Shown: piece after piece, positions 32,081 through 44,063 of the stretch
How positions within the stretch are numbered: position 1 is the stretch's first letter
Layout of the letters: the number at the start of each line of letters is the position of its first letter
Assembly (NCBI RefSeq): GCF_000090795.2
Contig: NW_003546251.1
Location: 298,274 to 362,273, forward strand
Origin: Amphimedon queenslandica
Lineage: Eukaryota; Porifera; Demospongiae; Haplosclerida; Niphatidae
DNA: 64,000 bases
Direction: 5' to 3'
The notes under the pieces: generated by a model
The model's input: the letters and a program-made list of their open reading frames with translations, nothing else
Database searches by the model: none
What the model was told of the DNA's origin: nothing
Made by a program: the position numbers and the translations under genes

Positions 32081-35000
32081 CATTGTACACTTACATTCAA
32101 TTTTCTCTCTATGTCATTCAATGCTTGGGCATGAGACTCAGTCTCGCTCAACACATTTCCCTGAAGACCATTCAGTGATCCCAAACCTATCAGAAAGACA
32201 ATACAGCCAGGCACGTAACTCACTTTACTTGGTATTTCATAATCTGCCATGGAAACTTCCGGGTCAAAGTAACCCAGATTATTATCCGTTAGAGTATCAA
32301 TGTCATCAGCAATCTTTGCTATCTGTAGAACAGAAAATTGAAATAGTAAAGAGAAAAATAATTGTATGTGACAAATGCATGTGGGTTGCTAAAGCTAGTT
32401 AGGATTTAAAATTTAATTTTAAGGACAATAAAACCAGCCATTAAATACAAATGTACATGAATACATGAGACACATTACCAGTGGCTCAATAAGCTCTGAG
32501 AATGAAGCATCGTAAGTTTCAGCAACAGCAGAAGAGGTAGTACTAGTAGCACCTGCAGTCTAAAGATGTATTGATACAGTATATTAATGTGAATAAATCT
32601 ACAGTACAATACAGTATTTACTTGAGTAGTTGATAAAGGCTGTGTACTAGCCACAGGATGTGGAGGAGCTACAGTAAGAGACATTATTGTACGAACAGAA
32701 TAACCTCCTTACCTGAAGGAGTAACCACCCCAGCTGTGACTACTGGAGGGACACTGGTAGGGGCTAATGGGCGAGACATAGGTACACTGGTAGGGACCAC
32801 AGGACGAGACGTAGGTACACTGGTAGGGACTACAGGATAAGACATAGGTACACTGGTAGGGACTACAGGACGAGACATAGGTACACTGGTAGGGACTACA
32901 GGACGAGACATAGGTACACTGGTAGGGACCACAGGACGAGACATAGGTACACTGGTAGGGACTACAGGACGAGACGTAGGTACACTGGTAGGGACTACCG
33001 GACGAGACATGGGTACACTGGTAGGGACTACCGGACGAGGCATAGGTACACTGGTAGGGACCACAGGACGAGACATGGGTACACTGGTAGGGGCCACAGG
33101 ACGAGACGTAGGTACACTGGTAGGGATAGCGGTAGGAGGATTAATAGGAGTAGAAGTAACCAATGGTGGACGATAAATGCCTCCAGGAACATAAGAGGAA
33201 GGAGGTTGAGAGGGAAGGGAGAAAGGAAGACGTGGGGAGCCATAAGCAGGAGGGAGAGAAGGAGGAGCAGTGGGAGAGAGAGTTGAAGGAGGTCTAAGAG
33301 GAGGAGCTGATGGTGTGGTGAATGATGGAGGAAGTGATTGAACACCAGAACCAGTTGACAGGTTAAACTTTGGTATAGCTAAAGGCCGTTGGGCTATAGG
33401 AGTAGAAAGAGGAGTACTTAATGGAGTTGTAACGGAGGCTGTAGTTTGAGATATTGTATTAGCGAGAGCAGATGGATTACTGACAGCAGTTGGTTGATTC
33501 GTTAAAGAACTCACTGAGAAACCTAAACTACTCGTTGGTTGTTGCTGCAACAGACCAGGTCTACCTAAACTAGCCTGACCGCGACCAATCCCAACCCCGC
33601 CTTGAGAGGGAATACCTGAATTAGCCACACCCNCACCAGTCACTCCACCACTTGGAGCTTGAGAAGAATTAGAAGAAGGCGGGGTTACCCCTCCCCCTCT
33701 AACAGGACTAGTGACTGGTCTAGGGTCCCCTAGTGTTATGGCAGGTGGTTGTACTAATTCTCTTAATTCATCAGGAGGAGCGTCTTCTTTGATGACCTCA
33801 TAAGGTACCAAAACACCATCAGTTGAATACAACATGAAAATAGGACACGGTGGTAAAGTAAGGGCATCATCTAAAAGGGGGGAAAGTCGACACATGTACA
33901 TGTACATGTGTCAAAATGGCTAGCGTACTTATCACAGCTGGTTTAGTTGACGAGAAATCCAGTGACACTCCGGCAAGATAGCACTCGTCGCTGTTTGAAT
34001 CAAGAGGAACCTCAGCCCGCCCAGAATCAGGGGTGACCCACTCATCCCAAGACTAAGAGAAATAAAAAGCATCAGAAGACATACACTAATGAATAAATGA
34101 GACATTACAAATAAATACAATAGTTATACTACACAAGTACTGTAAATGTAATATTTGCCAATAAAACTCACAATAATTACATACTTATAATTGCAATGTA
34201 CATGTACATGTACATGTACATGTACATGTACATGTACAGTATTGCAGGATGTAAAAGTACATGTACATGTACACCAGCTGTAGTACTCACTTTAGTATCT
34301 TTTGAGTGTCCAACGATGATAATGCCAACAGAACTAGCAGACCCAGTTAATAGGACACTCCTATACAATATAAGGCATCATTAGGCCAGTAGTGTGTCTT
34401 TAAACTTACCACGGCTGAATGAACCGGAACATAAAGTGGAAAAGGTTATAACCGGAAGCATAATAAATATCACCAAAATCAAGAACTGAGACTGGCTTAT
34501 CTTTCTATAGAGGAGGAGGAAGAGAGAGAGAGAGAGAGAGTAGGATTGAAATGAAAGAACAAAATAAGGTGACTGCGTTTCTTTTATATTGAGTTACGCA
34601 ATTGGAGAAAAAAGATAAAAATAAAAGGAAAGATTAAATTTTAAAGGTATAGAACTCACGCTGCCTGTCACTATGACGAATGATGATTGAGGAGGTAAGT
34701 CATCAGGACTAGGCGGACCGGGAGGAGAGTACACAGCAGCAAACTCATAAGTGCTGATCCAATATAAGTCAGACACTAGAATACAAAATGACAATGTACG
34801 ATGTCACCACATTACATAATGTGTTATGGTCCCTGTACTATAGTACAGGGTAATTGGCCAAATTTCGCCAAAAATGAAAAGGAGAGAATTCTCAATTTTT
34901 ATAATTTTACCTGATACATATACATGTACTTATGTTACATTTCAAATTTGAGCTGATTCCGATCAAGTTTTGATTTTTTATGAATTTTTAAAGTTGCTCC

Positions 35001-36550
35001 AAATTCCATGTACTGTATTGTAGTGCTTGTCAGCTCATGAAGTTAGCTCACTTAGCATGCTTTGTGGGGGGAAACCTGACTGTAATACATACCTTGTCTT
35101 TGCTCTCCATTGAAAATGTTTGGGCAAGCTATCTCTTTCTTCACCTTCAAGTCCTAACATCAAGAAATACTGAAACTCTGTCCATAAAGTCAATATAATA
35201 CTCACATCTCCTAGCTGGATGATTTTACCATTCTTAGTTCCAACAGCAATCTGCTTCCCTTTAGGGCTCCAACAGACTATAAAGAGAGACATAAAAGAGA
35301 AAGAGGATCAGGTTACTGACTGCAAGATGCCTCAATGCTTTTCTGCATTAAGAGTTTTGAAGGGTTTTGTCCAGCACTGATGAGCAGGAGATCGCCCGAT
35401 GATAAAGATATGGCTAAATGGTCGGAGGCTATGCCAGTATTCCATATAAGGCAGGTCACACAAACTAAAAAGAAGGAGAAAGAAAGAGGCCAGATTAGGA
35501 AGAGACAAAGAGAGAGAGAGAGAGAGAGAGACAAGAGAAAAATGACATACAAGTACATGTACATAGTCCCTTCTTCTTACCATGAGGTGGTATCTTCATC
35601 TCAACTGTTGTCAATGGAGTTCGAGGACTCTATATTAGACAAAGACACACTGTAATCACTTACAATTAATTATAATTAATTAGCATGTACATATGTAAAT
35701 GCATTAAATAATTTATGTAAAGTACGCCACTATAACTATTAATTTTTTATGCAATTAAAATTCATTAAGCTAAATTAACTATACCATCAAATTTTTATAA
35801 CAACAAATTCACACTCCATCTCTCCCCACACAAAATCAACCCCATGCAAGTACGTCATAATCCTTTCCTTACCGTTCCAGTATAAAGTGTCTCAAGGTTG
35901 TATACCATACAATATAAAGCAGGAGGTCCCTGTGGAGCCTTAGAGTGTTTTATACAGACACAGAGGAGAGTCTCGGTGCAGTTGAGGGCAATGTGGGATA
36001 CTTTACCAGGCAGCTGTACTGATACAGGACTCAACAACTGTAGAGGAGCTAAGAGAAGAATATAGTCAATGCTTTAATACATTATATAAGGTTTTAATTA
36101 CAAAATAAATTGCATTATTATATAATCATTTTTTATCATTTAGAACATTTTACATCCCCCCCCTCTCCCTCTCTTTACCAGTCTGTGATTTCCCAAGTGA
36201 AGGATCATCGTTAGCTCTCATCAATGCTGATGTCTTAAATAAAACAATACCTACAGGAACATAACTCATAGAATAGGAACTATAATGATAATAATGCTCT
36301 ACCTTCTCCTGTTCCAAGTACAGTCAAGCCACACCTACTAGAAGAAACCAGGAGCGAGTTCCTCTGCCCAGTGCAGTCAGGTGGCTTGGAAAATGTTATC
36401 TTCCTCAACTGGCGGAAGTAAAAGTTCTACAAGGTTTGTAAAAGCAAGGTAAGATTGCTGGTAGACACTTACATTGACATCTTTCTGAGCCATTTTTGAG
36501 GACACGTGAACCCCTATTCCCCGGAGTTTTTTCCCAAATTTGTTAGGCAT
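26068..36550 (-). CDS. NUP214: Nucleoporin NUP214-like
   Basis: Cytoplasmic-face nuclear pore protein that, with NUP88, binds mRNA export factors. The start MPNKFGKKLRG lies at 36550. Many small exons (about 33950-36550) encode the seven-bladed propeller, with CWSPKGKQIAVGTKNGKIIQLGD, VSDLYWISTYEFAAVY and PIFMLYSTDGVLVPYEV matching vertebrate NUP214. A proline/serine-rich linker (32684-33870) contains an 11-residue repeat. Coiled-coil exons follow (about 31050-32540), then KRKSSPSDAQRMKALSTQL, a 2.2-kb Ser/Thr/Pro exon (28488-30688) with a pentapeptide repeat, and glycine-rich small exons to the stop at 26068. FG dipeptides are sparse (FSFG, FVFG, QFGS, TFGS), far fewer than in vertebrate NUP214. 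One ambiguous base at 33633. It is head-to-head with the CtBP-like gene. Confidence 0.9.
27180..27900. repeat. Intronic core repeat type B, about four tandem units in NUP214
   Basis: Units near 180 bp carrying tcggaatc(a/g)actcaaact, cagcataagtacatcaata, tgtatcagaaaatgtaat and the linker ccatgggctatagccttggg. The linker contains the palindrome GGCTATAGCC. Confidence 0.88.
27947..28013. repeat. Short perfect foldback in a NUP214 intron
   Basis: The arm ccctgtctggaagtggt is followed 30 bases later by its complement accacttccagacaggg. The pair would form a 17-bp stem in DNA or pre-mRNA. Confidence 0.85.
28014..28218. mobile_element. MITE-like element with TACxGTATACTG termini
   Basis: Starts taccgtatactgagatatttt and ends, read inverted, atactgtatactgggaaattt: imperfect terminal inverted repeats of about 20 bp around AT-rich non-coding sequence. 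It resembles the element at 47962-48159. Target duplications are unclear. Confidence 0.55.
29925..30240. repeat. 15-bp coding minisatellite in NUP214 (PSTSM repeats)
   Basis: About 18 copies of a 15-bp unit (plus-strand actggtagatggcat) that read PSTS followed by M, V or I on the coding strand. Because 15 is a multiple of three, copy-number changes keep the frame. Confidence 0.95.
32741..33125. repeat. 33-bp coding minisatellite in NUP214 linker (11-residue repeats)
   Basis: Eleven copies of a 33-bp unit read on the minus strand as PTSVPMSRPVV with small changes. The gtacactggtag core is shared with the 15-bp minisatellite of the same gene, about 2.5 kb away in another exon. Confidence 0.95.
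34831..35010. repeat. Intronic core repeat type A, single unit in NUP214
   Basis: Begins with the perfect 20-bp palindrome at 34831-34850 (CCCTGTACTA and its complement), followed by one core (gagctgattccgatcaag, gaatttttaaagttgctcc). Confidence 0.88.
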
Positions 36551-36740
36551 AGTGTACGGACATGAACGGAGTCAAGACTATTGATTTATGACCTGATTGA
36601 CCTCATTAACCCTTTAATTAACCCTTGAAGTTTGCACTTTGCAGGGTTGTAACTTGTACTTGTAAGCAGTTTGTAGTGCCAGACCATAAGGACTAGATCT
36701 ATTTCCATCTTTCCTCGAGTTCAGCTTCTTTGTATCCCAG
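36551..36740. promoter_or_regulatory. Putative bidirectional promoter, NUP214 / CtBP-like
   Basis: 190 bases (232 to the second possible start at 36783) between divergent ATGs. No recognisable core element apart from AT-rich patches. Confidence 0.45.
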
Positions 36741-37823
36741 TTGACGTTGAAACCATTAAATAAAGTTACTCCTTTTATAAGCATGTCTTCCAATCCCATT
36801 CTTCTTCTCCTGGCAGATACTGATGGCTCCATAGAGAGAGAAGTCATTGGCTCAGACCACCAACTAGATATGGTGATATGCCCGGACCTCAAAACCGGCC
36901 TCACTCCAGAGCAATGGTCCCGAGTACAATACATCATTGCCAGTCATCTTTACACTGTTGACAAAGAGCTACAGGACCGTTGCCCTTCACTGAAAGTCAT
37001 CGTCCGACTTGGCATTGGTGTGGACAGCATTGACGTTGCTTACGCTGCTAGTACTGGAGTTGCCGTATGCAACGTGCCCGACTATGGGATAGAGGAGGTA
37101 GCAGACACCACAGTGGCTCACATACTGGCTTTGTTCCGGCAAACCACGGCTCTACACCAGGCGCTCCAAGATGGTGTTTGCTACGAGACTTTCACTCAAT
37201 TTGTCGAAAAGGCTCATCCGTCTCGACGCATAAGAGGAAAAACCCTTGGAATGATAGGAATGGGTAACATAGGAATGGCCGTGTGTACCCGTGCCAAAGC
37301 TCTGGGTTTTGATGTAATGGTGTATGATCCGTACCTTCGCCCTGGTACCGATAAAGCCCTAGGTATCACGCAAGTGGACAGTCTTGATTACTTGATACAG
37401 AATAGTAACTGTGTCTCTCTTCATTGTCCCCTTACACCAGAGACTGCTAACGTCATTAATTCAAAGTCGCTCCAGCTCTTCAAGAAGGACGCCTTTCTAG
37501 TCAACACGTCACGTGGAGGACAAATAGACGAGGCGGCCCTGGCTGAAGCACTGAAGTCCGGACAGCTGGGAGGTGCAGCACTTGATGTACAAGTTACTGA
37601 ACCATTTAAACTTAAGGGGAGCGTTTTCGATGGAGTACCTAATCTCATATTGACCCCTCATGCTGCCTGGTATAGTAAGGAGAGTTATGAAGATGTACGC
37701 ACTGGAGCCATCAAAGCTGTCAAGTTTTGTCTGACTCACAGTGATTGCAGTCGTTTGCCAAACTTCCTTAATGCCAAGACCATTGATAAAGAAGCTTGCA
37801 AGAAGCGTTGGTCCAAACTCTAG
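36741..37823 (+). CDS. CTBP: CtBP-like NAD-dependent 2-hydroxyacid dehydrogenase family protein, single exon
   Basis: The product resembles C-terminal binding protein, an NAD(H)-sensing transcriptional corepressor built on a D-2-hydroxyacid dehydrogenase fold. Visible motifs: VRLGIGVDSIDV, AVCNVPDYGIEEVADTTVAHILAL, the nucleotide loop GMGNIG, then VMVYDPYLRPG, catalytic Arg in VNTSRGG, Glu in VTEPF and His in TPHAAWYSKES. PHAAWYS and the phrase LHQAL are CtBP hallmarks, though the loop is GMGNIG rather than GLGRVG. Two in-frame starts exist, 36741 (360 aa) and 36783 (MSSNPILLLLADTDG, 346 aa); the second begins right at the first beta-strand and is the more likely. The protein stops soon after the fold and lacks the long C-terminal tail of vertebrate CtBP. 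The gene has no introns, unlike nearly all its neighbours. Confidence 0.85.
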   Translation: MTLKPLNKVTPFISMSSNPILLLLADTDGSIEREVIGSDHQLDMVICPDLKTGLTPEQWSRVQYIIASHLYTVDKELQDRCPSLKVIVRLGIGVDSIDVAYAASTGVAVCNVPDYGIEEVADTTVAHILALFRQTTALHQALQDGVCYETFTQFVEKAHPSRRIRGKTLGMIGMGNIGMAVCTRAKALGFDVMVYDPYLRPGTDKALGITQVDSLDYLIQNSNCVSLHCPLTPETANVINSKSLQLFKKDAFLVNTSRGGQIDEAALAEALKSGQLGGAALDVQVTEPFKLKGSVFDGVPNLILTPHAAWYSKESYEDVRTGAIKAVKFCLTHSDCSRLPNFLNAKTIDKEACKKRWSKL

Positions 37824-37994
37824 GGAACACCACGTTTTTTAAGCAATAATTATACTGGTACTTCTATATTACATGTAGTATTGCTGCTGATTTTCATTAA
37901 CTTTTTTTTCATTGTCTTTTTATCATAGTGTAGCATTTTTCAGTTGATTTTTGATGATTTATTATTGATTTCACATAATAATAATAATAGTTCA

Positions 37995-38822
37995 TTATTG
38001 TGCCACACGGACTATTCCAGCATTGGAAGGAAACGACGAAGTTGTTTCGTTTCTAAGTTTTCTGTCATTAATCGTCGATACTCTCCTGCTCAGGTCTTTC
38101 TTTGCCTTTTGCTCAGGAAGAGCATCAGAAGATGAGAGAAACTTAAGTTTACCTACAAAGTACATAATGAGAATAAAATAATTATAACACACCTGAGATT
38201 AATTATACATGTACATGTAGTCATGTACATGTATAAAGTATCAATGTAGCAATTCCTGTAGTGACTTTCTCTGCCAAAAATGCTATAATAAAGTACATGT
38301 GTGTTATTAATCAGAATTGGCATGGACCTGATATCTATACTTCAACAAGTAAGCTATCAATGCCACCATACATGTACATGAACATGAACATGAATGTAAC
38401 ATGTACATGGATCATCGGATCATCATCTTTCTCCTTACCAACGGTGACATCCTCCAATTGATGATGCTCTTTTGTTCTCTTCGGAGACCCAATAGGTTTA
38501 GAAAGTCTTGATCCACTCCTCATGGTTAGTGACGGAAGCGATTCTGTCACCAAGCTACTGCTCCCAATGCTAGATTGACTGATAGATGTGGCTTCTTTTA
38601 ATTTCTTCTGCTGACTTCCCTGGCTTCCTTGGAGTGGGTTAATGACTCCAACAAGAGGTGATGTGTTGAATATCTTGTTGTAGTTCTTCTCTCTGTTAAC
38701 CAGCTCCATTTCACATATCTTCTTCTCTGTCTAAAGGGTAAGATTACATAATAACAGTATGTAAGTACATAATGTTACTCTTGTGCTATGGGTCCACAAT
38801 GAGCAATAAAGGAATGAAGAGA

Positions 38823-38861
<39 letters not shown>

Positions 38862-39517
38862 CTCACTAATATTTCCTTTAGCTTCATATCCTGCTTAGCA
38901 ATCATCTCCCTTAGCTTCTGGATCAGCTCAACATCCTCTGGTCTAGCCTCTCTATTCATGAAACGCTGCTCAGCCTCATACAGCCTAAAGATGTACATAC
39001 AGATGAAGCCATACATTACTGGCAGCATGCCTTCTCTCTTTTTCCTCCAGTTTAGCTGTTAGGATTTGCTTTGCTTTCTTAAAGTCACTCAGTAAGGTCT
39101 GAGACTGATGCCGGTAGTGTGAATGCATTGATTCAATCTCAGCTTTATGACTGGAAGTGAGTGACTCTTCTTTTAATCTGTGATTGAAAAAGAATAATAA
39201 AAATAGAGATGAGTTTATAATTATATACTTCATTAGTGACTCCATTTCTCTTTTTGTTGCTATCAGTTCTTGTTTCTTGACTTCAAGCTGTGCCTTCAGC
39301 TCCTTTAGGTCAATCATGAGTCTCTCTCCTCTCTCTTTCTCTCTTGCAAGGAGCGACTTTGTGCCTTCGCAATCCTTTGATAATGTCTTCAGTGATGCCT
39401 GACTACTCTCAAACTATAAAATGTACATACAAATTTGTGATTAAAAAAACAAACCATACTACATGTACATCACTAGCACAATAAAAAAAGCATTCTAGTG
39501 TGTGCCTGTTATATTTC

Positions 39518-39569
<52 letters not shown>

Positions 39570-42500
39570 GTTGTTGTTGTTGTTGTTGTTATTTACTTCT
39601 TTTGTTGCTTTTTTCAAGGCAACAGATGCTTCTTCCTTCTGCTCCTCTAGTTGTATTGCATATGCTGATTCAAGTTTCACCAGAGCTTCTTGGTGCTCTG
39701 AGATACAATTCTGTTCAAACAATGCTAAAGAAAGAAAAATAAAATCAACAAAATAAATATACAAATGTACTATTACTGAATCTACATGTATTAATAATAT
39801 TTAATATTTACAAAGACATTGTACAATTAATAATATATTCAATGGGATTTTGCTTACTTCGTTTTTCTCTGCATGATTGAGCTAGATCTGACAGTGCCCA
39901 TTCTTTCTCTTTGTTTAGTTTTGTCTTCAGTGCAATGATTGAGAGGTTGTGGGCCCTAGTTAGCTCATCAATTTCTTTTCTGTTTAATTCTGACATAGCA
40001 TCAGCTTGTAACTGCAGGAAAAGGAAAAAACAAGAGGTACAGTGAACTATCATTTCTCCCTAGCTCTCTCCTTTTTCTCTAACTTCAGCACATTGTCCGT
40101 GTCATGTACATGAATGTCATAATGTCCCCTTTCTATAATACTATACCTTCTTGTCTATTTCGTGTTGTTCTTTCAGCCTCTCAATCTCTTCTTTATGTTT
40201 AGTCATTAGTCCTTCGATAGCTGTCATTGCACTTCCTCTGGCTGACTCTAACTCTTTCTTTAATTGAGATACCTGAGCTGCTGCAGTAGCCTCTGCTTCA
40301 TCAAGTGCAGTTTTTAAAGATAATTGTAAATCATGTAGATCCTTTTCAAGTACAACTATCTGTGAGTGAATGATATAAAAGAGTTAATAATATACATGTA
40401 CATGTACATGTATGCACATGTTGACTGAGTTATTGGCAATATAAAAAAGTGCCAAAATTCTAAAAAGTACCCAAGGCTATAGCCCATGGTTTTTTCTAAA
40501 AAATGGCTCCGGAATCACCCCTAATTTTTATTACATTTTCTGATACACATTGATGTACTTATGCTGTGTAGCAAGTTTGAGCTGATTCCGACTTCAATTT
40601 TTCAAGTTACAGCCATTTTAAAAAAGTGCCAAATTTCTGAAAAGTACCCAAGGCTATAGCCCATGGTTTTTTCCAAAAAAATGGCTCCAAAATCACCCCC
40701 AATTTTTATTACATTTTCTGATACATATTGATGTTCTTATGCTGTGTAGAAAGTTTGAGTTAATTTCGACTTCAATTTTTCAAGTTACGGCCATTTTAAA
40801 AAAGTGCCAAAATTCTGAAAAGTACCCAAGGCTATAGCCCATGGTTTTTTCCAAAAAAATGGCTCTGAAATCACCCGAAATTTTTATTACATTTACTGAT
40901 GCATATTGATGTTCTTATGCTGTGTAGAAAGTTTGAGCTAATTTCGACTTCAATTTTTCAAGTTACGGCCATTTTAAAAAAGTGCCAAAATTCTGAAAAG
41001 TACCCAAGGCTATAGCCCATTTTTTTTTCCAAAAAAATGGCTCCAAAATCACCCCCAATTTTTATTACATTTTCTGGTACATATTGATGCTAGTAAGTAT
41101 TTCCTGCAATTTAAACTATAAAAATGCACAGAACATAACATACTTTTTGTAACAGAGTCTCTTTCTCTTTCGACCAGACTTCTTGTGCACCCTTTAATGC
41201 TGTGTCTTTAATGTCCACCATCTTTTTTAGTGAAGCTTGACTTATCTCTTCATTCTGTCTTTGTAGCTCATTACGCAACAATGACAATTCATCTCTAAAG
41301 GTTTAGGGTATGAAAATAAAACCCCAAGCACATGTACACGTTTCTTTACTTTAACTTTGAAGACCAATATGTCTCCATTTCCTCTCTCACTCTTGTCTCA
41401 GTGGCAGACACCTCTTCTTTGTGTCGATTAGCAGCTGCTGCTAACTTGTGATTAAGATCATCTATTGATAACTACAGAAGCAAAAGGACGCCATTCACTA
41501 CCAAATCAAAATTTCCAATGCATTGTTCATGCATGCACATGTACGTATTGCAGTTTCTAACTTCTAATTGAATTATTTTCTCTTTGAAGGCATCTCTCTC
41601 TCCCCTGACAGAGCAGAGGCTGTCACCACAGAAACTGAGATCTCTTGTCAGCTGATCAACGCGTGATTTTGACGACCCTAAAAGTTTTTCTTTCTCTGTC
41701 ACAGACTCAAGGAGGGATTGCTGCGAGGACCTAAGGCTTCTTATTTCTGCTATTTTGCCTGAGAGGGTTTCGGTTAGTTCAGCAATTCTATTGCTGTATT
41801 TTTGATCACGATTGCTGAGCTCTGAGGAATTTTGGCTTTCCAATTGTTTGCGAAGTTCAATAAGCCTTTGCTCATTCTCTTTTATCATCGAATCTAATTC
41901 TGTGAATGAGAGAGATGGAGGGAGGAATAGTGATGTACATGTAATTAGTTTTCTATTCTGGATGCTAAAGAATTAAGGCTGTGTTTACACTACTCCGGTT
42001 TCATTGGAAAACAGAGGCTTTTTGTCACGGATACAGCTTTCGTTTACACTAAAACACATGAAAACGCATACTTATCAGGAGACAGTTGAAAACGAATACC
42101 TAAGCGGAATGCAGCTGATGGATTAGTGTAAACATCTAAAACCAGTGATAGCAAAAATTATTCGGATTCAGTGGAGTGGAGTAGTGTAAACGCAGCCTAA
42201 AGCTCAGTAGCTTACTCCTCACCTTTAATGTGTTTCGCTCTCATTTCTTCAAGTTCTTTTAAGTGAATACCCTCCAGGTCTGTTTCCCTTTGGGTCAGTT
42301 GAGACCGAGACGCCTCTATCTCACGAGCAAACTGAGCACGTAGCTCACGTTTCTCTTGCGCAACAGACTCCAGTTGCTATCAGAAAGAATAATAAAAAGA
42401 GGAGAGGAATCAAGGTTTTTAAATTGATTGCGAAAAAAGTTAACTCACTTTCTCTAGTTTTTTTATTTTCTGACTTGCTCCATCAGCAGTCTCCTTTGCA

Positions 42501-43898
42501 TTCTGGACACTGGTCATTTTCTCTATTTCAAGCAGTTCACAATTCTCAGACATTGCTTTAAGCTTGTTACAAAGGTCACTTAGGTCATGCTCTTGGCTCA
42601 CACGAACTGCTTCTAATTCTCCAATACGAACTACAATTATTGAGAAAATAATAAATAAAGTATGGTAGTACATTGTCTACTTATGCTGACCTGCCATTGA
42701 TTTCATTTCCTCGCTCTGTTGCTCGCATTTTCCCAATGCTAGTGAGCTCTTCTCTTTAAAAACACCAAGTTCACTTATTACTTTCGTCAGTTCTTCCTCT
42801 TTCTCCTTGAGCAAATCATCAATTGTTCGACTTGACTTTGCTTTCATATCTAAGTCTCTTTCCAAGTCTCTGTTTCTCTGTTCTGCAACAGCAAGGTTGT
42901 CTTTCACAGTACTCAAATCAGAGGATAAGAAAGACAACTGCTCGTTTAATTGACTTTCTTTCTCAGCAAATTCACTCCGTAACTTTTCAAAGGAGAGTTT
43001 ATATGCCTCCATTTCATTCTGGAGCTGGCCATCTCTTTGCTTTGTTAGACTTTCTCTCAGTTCTAAAAGCTCCTTCTCTTTGTTGCTGGCAAGATCTTTC
43101 ATGGCTCTCTCATGATCATTAGTCAGCTGCTTCACTGCTTTTTCATTTGCCTCAATAACAAAACTACAAAAATTAACTTTATTTTGATAACCTTACACTA
43201 CACCATACCTGCATTTCTGATTGAGTGCTTCTATCTCTTCGCCTGCTTTCTCTTTTGTATCTTTAAGCTCATGTCTGAGATTAGAACTCAATGCCTCAAG
43301 ATTACGAAGTTCTGTCTCCTGATGAGATAGTTCTGATTTGGTTGCTGATAGAGTCTTCTCGACCTCCTCTAGTTGGCTTTGCTGCTGTTGGAGCCTATTC
43401 TCCATTGCTCCAATATAGGCCTCCTATATTTGCAGTGGATAAAACTGTAGCTACTTTTAATGGTCATACTTTTTCATGACCCAGCTTCTCTTTCTGTGTT
43501 TCTAAAGATGCTACTTGAGTCTGCAATATGGCTACTAGTGTCCTCTCTTCTTCCCAGAGCTTAGTTTTGACTGATTTCTCCTCTTCAATGAGCTGGAGCT
43601 CTTTCTGATGCTGAGCCTTAAGACATTGGAACTGACTCTCACTCTCATCTAGCTTAGTATTCAAATTATGTATTACCTATAGTAACCCATGGAATTACTG
43701 TTAATCTAGATATCATCATTATCATATTGGCAGTATTAAGGTGATGAAAAACAAACATAATAATTTTATTATTTCAACCTTAGTGAGCTGTGCAATCTTC
43801 TTTAATATTTTCCTGTGATATTCCCTGGGTATAGCATCACTAAAACTGGCCATAGAGGTAAGGCTCCCGCTACTGACAGCTCCCTTCACTCCAGCCAT
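37995..43898 (-). CDS. FAM184: FAM184-like long coiled-coil protein
   Basis: A cytosolic coiled-coil protein of unknown molecular role. The first exon, MAGVKGAVSSGSLTSMASF...REYHRKILKKIAQLTKV (ATG at 43898), matches the FAM184 signature KMSKKIAQLTKV. More than a dozen exons of almost pure heptad sequence follow. The C-terminal block MELVNREKNYNKIFN followed by TSPLVGVINPL is the diagnostic FAM184A ending. The last exon (37995-38156) adds a basic tail of about 53 residues. Introns contain the reversed type-B repeat at 40440-41090, a MITE at 41977-42197 and ATT microsatellite. It is head-to-head with the TMEM127-like gene. Identity is firm from both termini; individual middle exon ends were not all resolved. 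Confidence 0.88.
39519..39591. repeat. (ATT)n/(GTT)n microsatellite
   Basis: Uninterrupted att trinucleotides turning into gtt, inside a FAM184 intron directly next to an exon. It explains the poly-Asn and poly-Tyr open frames there. Confidence 0.95.
40440..41090. repeat. Intronic core repeat type B, reversed, four units in FAM184
   Basis: Linkers with ggctatagcc(c) near 40471, 40651, 40829 and 41010 give a period of about 180 bp. Orientation is opposite to the NUP214 array: gtacccaaggctatagccc, then ttttattacattttctgat, then gtttgagctgattccgac. Confidence 0.88.
41977..42197. mobile_element. MITE, about 221 bp, TAA target duplication (PIF/Harbinger-like)
   Basis: Terminal inverted repeats ggctgtgtttacactactcc (left) and ggagtagtgtaaacgcagcc (right), flanked by TAA on both sides (41974-41976 and 42198-42200). 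A three-base TWA duplication with short inverted repeats fits a non-autonomous PIF/Harbinger element. No coding capacity. It lies inside a FAM184 intron. Confidence 0.8.
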
Positions 43899-44063
43899 TA
43901 TGATCCTAGACACTAATGATAATTATTTATCGGTTACCAGGGCAACTAGAAGGGCGTTGCCCCTATACTGAAGTCACGTGATCGGTAGAAAACACAAAAC
44001 TCCACAAAAATTCTCTCTCTCCATTTCTCTCACTCTCTCAAAAAGGAAGAGACGTAGAGAGAG
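43899..44063. promoter_or_regulatory. Putative bidirectional promoter, FAM184 / TMEM127-like
   Basis: 165 bases between divergent ATGs, with gtcacgtgat at 43974 (CACGTG E-box context) and a CT-rich stretch just before the TMEM127-like start. Confidence 0.5.
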
